Shown: piece after piece, positions 6,249 to 9,081 of the stretch
How the letters are laid out: every line of letters begins with the position of its first letter
Position numbering within the stretch: position 1 is the first letter of the stretch
From: Phocaeicola sp.
GTDB taxonomy: Bacteria; Bacteroidota; Bacteroidia; Bacteroidales; Bacteroidaceae
Length of the DNA: 9,081 nucleotides
Direction: 5' to 3'
NCBI GenBank assembly: GCA_020026225.1
Contig: JAHHQU010000079.1
Location: 1-9,081, forward strand
Notes under the pieces: model-generated
Told to the model about the DNA's origin: nothing
The model's input: the letters and a program-made list of their open reading frames with translations, nothing else
Databases searched by the model: none
Made by a program: the position numbers and the translations under genes

Positions 6249-7856
6249 ATGAAGACATTCTATTTATTGAACTCAGTTTTGGCCTTAGGGTTAGGCTCGC
6301 TGATATTTTCATCGTGTACCGATGATTTTGGAAAAATAAACAAGAATCCGCTTTTCCCCGACGATATGATGTTGGTGCAGGACGGAGTTCTGAACGGAAC
6401 TTTTCTTCCTTCTCTCCAGTTTGCTCCCATACATACAGGAACAGGAGGTACTGATTTTGTAAACGCATACCAGGTATGCAATAATCTTACTTCAGACTGC
6501 TGGGTGGGGTATATGGCTCCGAGAGATGCCAAATGGACTGGCAGAAATCTCTCACAGTTTTACTTTGACGAGGGGTGGACCAATATGGTGTTTACTTGTG
6601 GAGTCTCAGATATCTTTACTCCATGGATTAAACTCAAACAGCTAAACTATGATAGTGGCAGCAAGAACCTTGAAATATGGTCTATTGCACAGATTTCCAA
6701 AATTATGGGCTTGCACCGCACGACGGATAAATATGGAGCTATTCCGTATTTCAAAGTAGGAAATGGCTCATTTACCGTGCCCTATGATTCGCAAAAGGAT
6801 ATTTACAGCTCGTTCTTTCAAGAACTGGAAGAGGCTGTCGAACATTTGTATAAATTCAGTTTTATTTCGCCTGTTGTTCCAAAGGCTTCTGATGTGATAT
6901 ATGACGGAGATGCACTTAAATGGGCTAAGTTAGGAAACTCTCTCATGCTGCGTTTGGCCATGCGTGTTCGTTATGTGGATGTAGCAATGTCCAAAAAGTG
7001 GGCAGAAAAGGCTATGTCACATAAGGCAGGAATGATAGAGTCGGTCGCTGACATTGCCAAACTGGAGGACGGAGCCGGACTGAGGACAAAAAATGCGCTT
7101 TTCACGATTAAAGGTGCATACGATGATACGCGCTTAGGAGCTTCGATATGGTGTTACCTTAAAGGATTTTCCGATCCGCGTCTTCATACTTATTTTGAAG
7201 GTAATACCGATATAGCAGTTCCTCCTGCCATTCCATCTACTGCCGCTTCGTACAATGAGGCTGCAGTTCCAAAAATACAGGAGTTTTCGCCTACCTACTG
7301 GTTCAAGGCTTCTGAAACTAAGTTCTTGAAGGCCGAAGCTGCCCTTGCCGGATATAATGCAGGAGGGACTGCAGGAGATTTCTATCAACAGGGTATACGT
7401 CTTTCTTTTGAGGAAAACGGTATTCCACCTCAAAAGGCAGACTCATACTTGAAGGGCAATACATCACCGGCGTCTTTTGTAGACATAAAAAATGGACAGT
7501 ATAACGCTGTTTCTCCCTCTACGATTACGGTGGCATGGAATGAAAGTTCTACAGAAGAACAGAAACTGGAAAAAATCATTGTGCAGAAGTATTTGGCAAT
7601 ATTCCCTGACGGCATGGAGGCATGGAGTGAATGGAGACGTACAGGGTATCCGAAACTTGTTCCTGCCAATACGAATATCTCCAATATGGGAGTGGTGACC
7701 TCTGATGGATGTAAAGACGGAGTGAGGTGCTGGCCTTATCCACAGGCCGAACTCAACCAAAATAACACTAACGTACAGGATGCAATTTCTAAATACAGAG
7801 GAGGGATGAATTCTGCCAATGTGAATGTATGGTGGGATGTGAAAGTGAAACAATGA
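6249..7856 (+). CDS. SusD-like surface glycan-binding lipoprotein
   Basis: Lipoprotein of 535 residues that should cap the SusC barrel and bind the glycan at the cell surface. Residues 1-22 are a lipoprotein signal peptide with lipobox FSSC, making Cys23 the lipidated residue; it is followed by TDD, acidic residues of the kind seen in surface-export signals of Bacteroidota lipoproteins. The mature N-terminus FGKINKNPLFPD and the C-terminal block WNESSTEEQKLEKIIVQKYL through AIFPDGMEAWSEWRRTGYPK (about 430-469) are characteristic of the SusD-like families close to Pfam SusD-like/SusD-like_2 rather than classic starch SusD. Such proteins are common in loci with GH18 endoglycosidases. The gene sits 23 bp after susC and 34 bp before the GH18 gene, consistent with one operon. 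No internal stop or frameshift is visible. The ligand is inferred from the neighbouring enzyme. Confidence 0.94.
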   Translation: MKTFYLLNSVLALGLGSLIFSSCTDDFGKINKNPLFPDDMMLVQDGVLNGTFLPSLQFAPIHTGTGGTDFVNAYQVCNNLTSDCWVGYMAPRDAKWTGRNLSQFYFDEGWTNMVFTCGVSDIFTPWIKLKQLNYDSGSKNLEIWSIAQISKIMGLHRTTDKYGAIPYFKVGNGSFTVPYDSQKDIYSSFFQELEEAVEHLYKFSFISPVVPKASDVIYDGDALKWAKLGNSLMLRLAMRVRYVDVAMSKKWAEKAMSHKAGMIESVADIAKLEDGAGLRTKNALFTIKGAYDDTRLGASIWCYLKGFSDPRLHTYFEGNTDIAVPPAIPSTAASYNEAAVPKIQEFSPTYWFKASETKFLKAEAALAGYNAGGTAGDFYQQGIRLSFEENGIPPQKADSYLKGNTSPASFVDIKNGQYNAVSPSTITVAWNESSTEEQKLEKIIVQKYLAIFPDGMEAWSEWRRTGYPKLVPANTNISNMGVVTSDGCKDGVRCWPYPQAELNQNNTNVQDAISKYRGGMNSANVNVWWDVKVKQ

Positions 7857-7890
7857 TTAATAATGTGTAATATAATTAGTAAACAATTTT

Positions 7891-9003
7891 ATGGCTTATA
7901 TTGAAAAAATAAAGACATATGGCATGATGATATCCTTCGGCCTGTTGGGTATAGTTTCATGTACCGACATTTCTCCTATTGATGTAGATAACATCGCTCA
8001 GGAAGAACTTTTAAAGAGGGATAGCAAAAAATGGAAAGAAGAAGAAGCGGCTCTTGCAAAGAATAAGGCCGACTCTGCAGCCATTGCAGAGGAAAACAAG
8101 AAAATTTATGAGGTGTATCTTGCTGACTTGCGCGAGTATAAGAAGAGCAAGCACAAGGTCATGTTTGGATGGTTTGCCTATTGGAATCCTACATCACCGG
8201 ATAATACTTTCTCTCTCGATTTCCTTCCTGATAGTGTAGACTTTGTTTCAAACTGGGGGGCTTCATGGGACTTGAGCGATGAAAAGAAAGCACAGCTTGA
8301 CAGGCTGCACCTCAAGGGTACACGAATGACTGTGGGATGGATTATCGAGAATGTAGGTGACGGTCTGGCCAATAAACCTGAAGGCGGGTGGTCTGATAAA
8401 CCTTATGAAGCGATAGACCAATATGCAAAGGCTATTTGTGACTCTATTGAAAAATACAGATATGACGGCATTGACATCGACTATGAACCACAGTTCGCCT
8501 CCCCTTTCAAACGTGGAAACCATTGTGGCGACTGGTCTGAGCCTTGGGAGAAAAACAGAGCTTTGATTTCTTGCCAACAATTTGGAAACAAAGAGTATGA
8601 AAATTATTTCTTCAGGAAGATGAGGGAACTTCTGCCCAAGGAGAAACTGCTCAATATCAATGGCTCAATAGGATGGATAGATCCACAAGTGGCAGATGTA
8701 TTTGATTATTTTGTATTTCAATCGTATAACAATACCAGTTCGAGTTGGTCAGGTACGGCAAGCACACTGATGCACAAGCAGCCTAAGGTGAAGGCTGATC
8801 AGTTTATCTATACCGAATCGTTCCAGACCAATCCGAGGGCTGCAGAACGTTTTAACAGATATGTGACGTTTGTGCAGGAGTCCCTCAAGGGAGCGGCAGG
8901 AGGTATCGGTGCGTTTCATATCAATGAAGATTATCTGTATGGTCCTAACTATAAGAATGTGAGAGCAGCGATTTCTGCAATGAATCCTTCATTTGACAAC
9001 TGA
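7891..9003 (+). CDS. GH18 lipoprotein, probable endo-beta-N-acetylglucosaminidase
   Basis: Glycoside hydrolase of 370 residues, probably cutting between the two core GlcNAc residues of N-glycans outside the cell. Residues 1-23 are a lipoprotein signal peptide with lipobox IVSC (Cys24 lipidated). Residues about 34-86 are highly charged and probably helical, linking the anchor to the enzyme. The catalytic barrel starts near KVMFGWFAYWNP (89-100). YDGIDIDYEP (191-200) contains the complete GH18 motif DxxDxDxE with Asp192, Asp195, Asp197 and proton donor Glu199. FQSYN (276-280) supplies the Gln-x-Tyr strand typical of endo-acting GH18 enzymes. The overall pattern resembles the Bacteroides BT1044-like GH18 group; this assignment is from recall of motifs, not a search. 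Compact length and lack of extra carbohydrate-binding modules fit that group. It follows the SusD-like gene by 34 bp. Chitinase activity is possible but less likely in this context. Confidence 0.9.
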   Translation: MAYIEKIKTYGMMISFGLLGIVSCTDISPIDVDNIAQEELLKRDSKKWKEEEAALAKNKADSAAIAEENKKIYEVYLADLREYKKSKHKVMFGWFAYWNPTSPDNTFSLDFLPDSVDFVSNWGASWDLSDEKKAQLDRLHLKGTRMTVGWIIENVGDGLANKPEGGWSDKPYEAIDQYAKAICDSIEKYRYDGIDIDYEPQFASPFKRGNHCGDWSEPWEKNRALISCQQFGNKEYENYFFRKMRELLPKEKLLNINGSIGWIDPQVADVFDYFVFQSYNNTSSSWSGTASTLMHKQPKVKADQFIYTESFQTNPRAAERFNRYVTFVQESLKGAAGGIGAFHINEDYLYGPNYKNVRAAISAMNPSFDN

Positions 9004-9081
9004 TTAATTAAAAATGTAGAACTATTATGAAATCCCCATGAGATAAAAAAATCACGCCAAAGAGAATGTAAATAGTCAAGC
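9004..9081. other. Right-edge intergenic sequence, no gene or terminator seen
   Basis: All three forward frames close quickly: ATG at 9027 gives only four codons before TGA. No GC-rich hairpin with a T-run follows the GH18 stop, so transcription may continue into genes beyond the window, as is usual for PULs of this kind. One minus-strand frame is open through this stretch but has no recognisable product. Confidence 0.5.

Noticed and set aside
8949..9080. Open minus-strand frame at the right edge (reads LDYLHSLWRDFFISWGF)
   Set aside because: It is short, runs into the antisense of the GH18 gene, has no recognised family match, and no start or regulatory signal can be judged because it meets the window edge.

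Overview
The window looks like a chromosomal segment of a gut-type Bacteroidota (Bacteroides or a close relative). The reasons are the FecR / SusC / SusD / surface glycosidase gene order, AT-rich leaders with A-rich rather than strong Shine-Dalgarno ribosome-binding regions, and promoter-like boxes resembling the Bacteroides TTTG / TAnnTTTG pattern. No rRNA, tRNA or CRISPR array is visible. All convincing genes read on the + strand.

Positions 56-1629 hold a decayed IS66-family insertion sequence with one transposase gene (TnpC type, no tnpA/tnpB) and 18-bp perfect terminal inverted repeats. The transposase is broken by two frameshifts and an in-frame stop, and its presumed third catalytic acid has become glycine. 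Only 55 bases lie to its left, and no gene can be assigned there.

Positions 1724-9003 form the front of a polysaccharide utilization locus (PUL): a FecR-type anti-sigma factor, a SusC-like TonB-dependent transporter with an N-terminal STN signalling domain, a SusD-like surface glycan-binding lipoprotein, and a GH18 lipoprotein with an intact DxxDxDxE active site. The likely target, by family analogy, is host N-glycan or another beta-GlcNAc-containing glycoconjugate. The GH18 enzyme would cut at the cell surface, SusC/SusD would bind and import the product, and transport would be signalled from the STN domain to FecR and on to an ECF sigma factor. That sigma factor is not in the window: the place where it usually sits is occupied by the IS element.

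The 158-bp gap between fecR and susC appears to hold more than a promoter. An 8-bp GC-containing hairpin just after fecR is followed by a T-rich run only when read on the minus strand, where there is no protein gene to terminate. A perfect TAnnTTTG box on the minus strand overlaps the susC start. Together these suggest an antisense RNA covering the susC leader, like the DonS-type cis-encoded RNAs described for Bacteroides PULs. This is an inference and the most interesting signal here. After the GH18 gene the last 78 bases contain no gene and no clear terminator, so the operon may continue.
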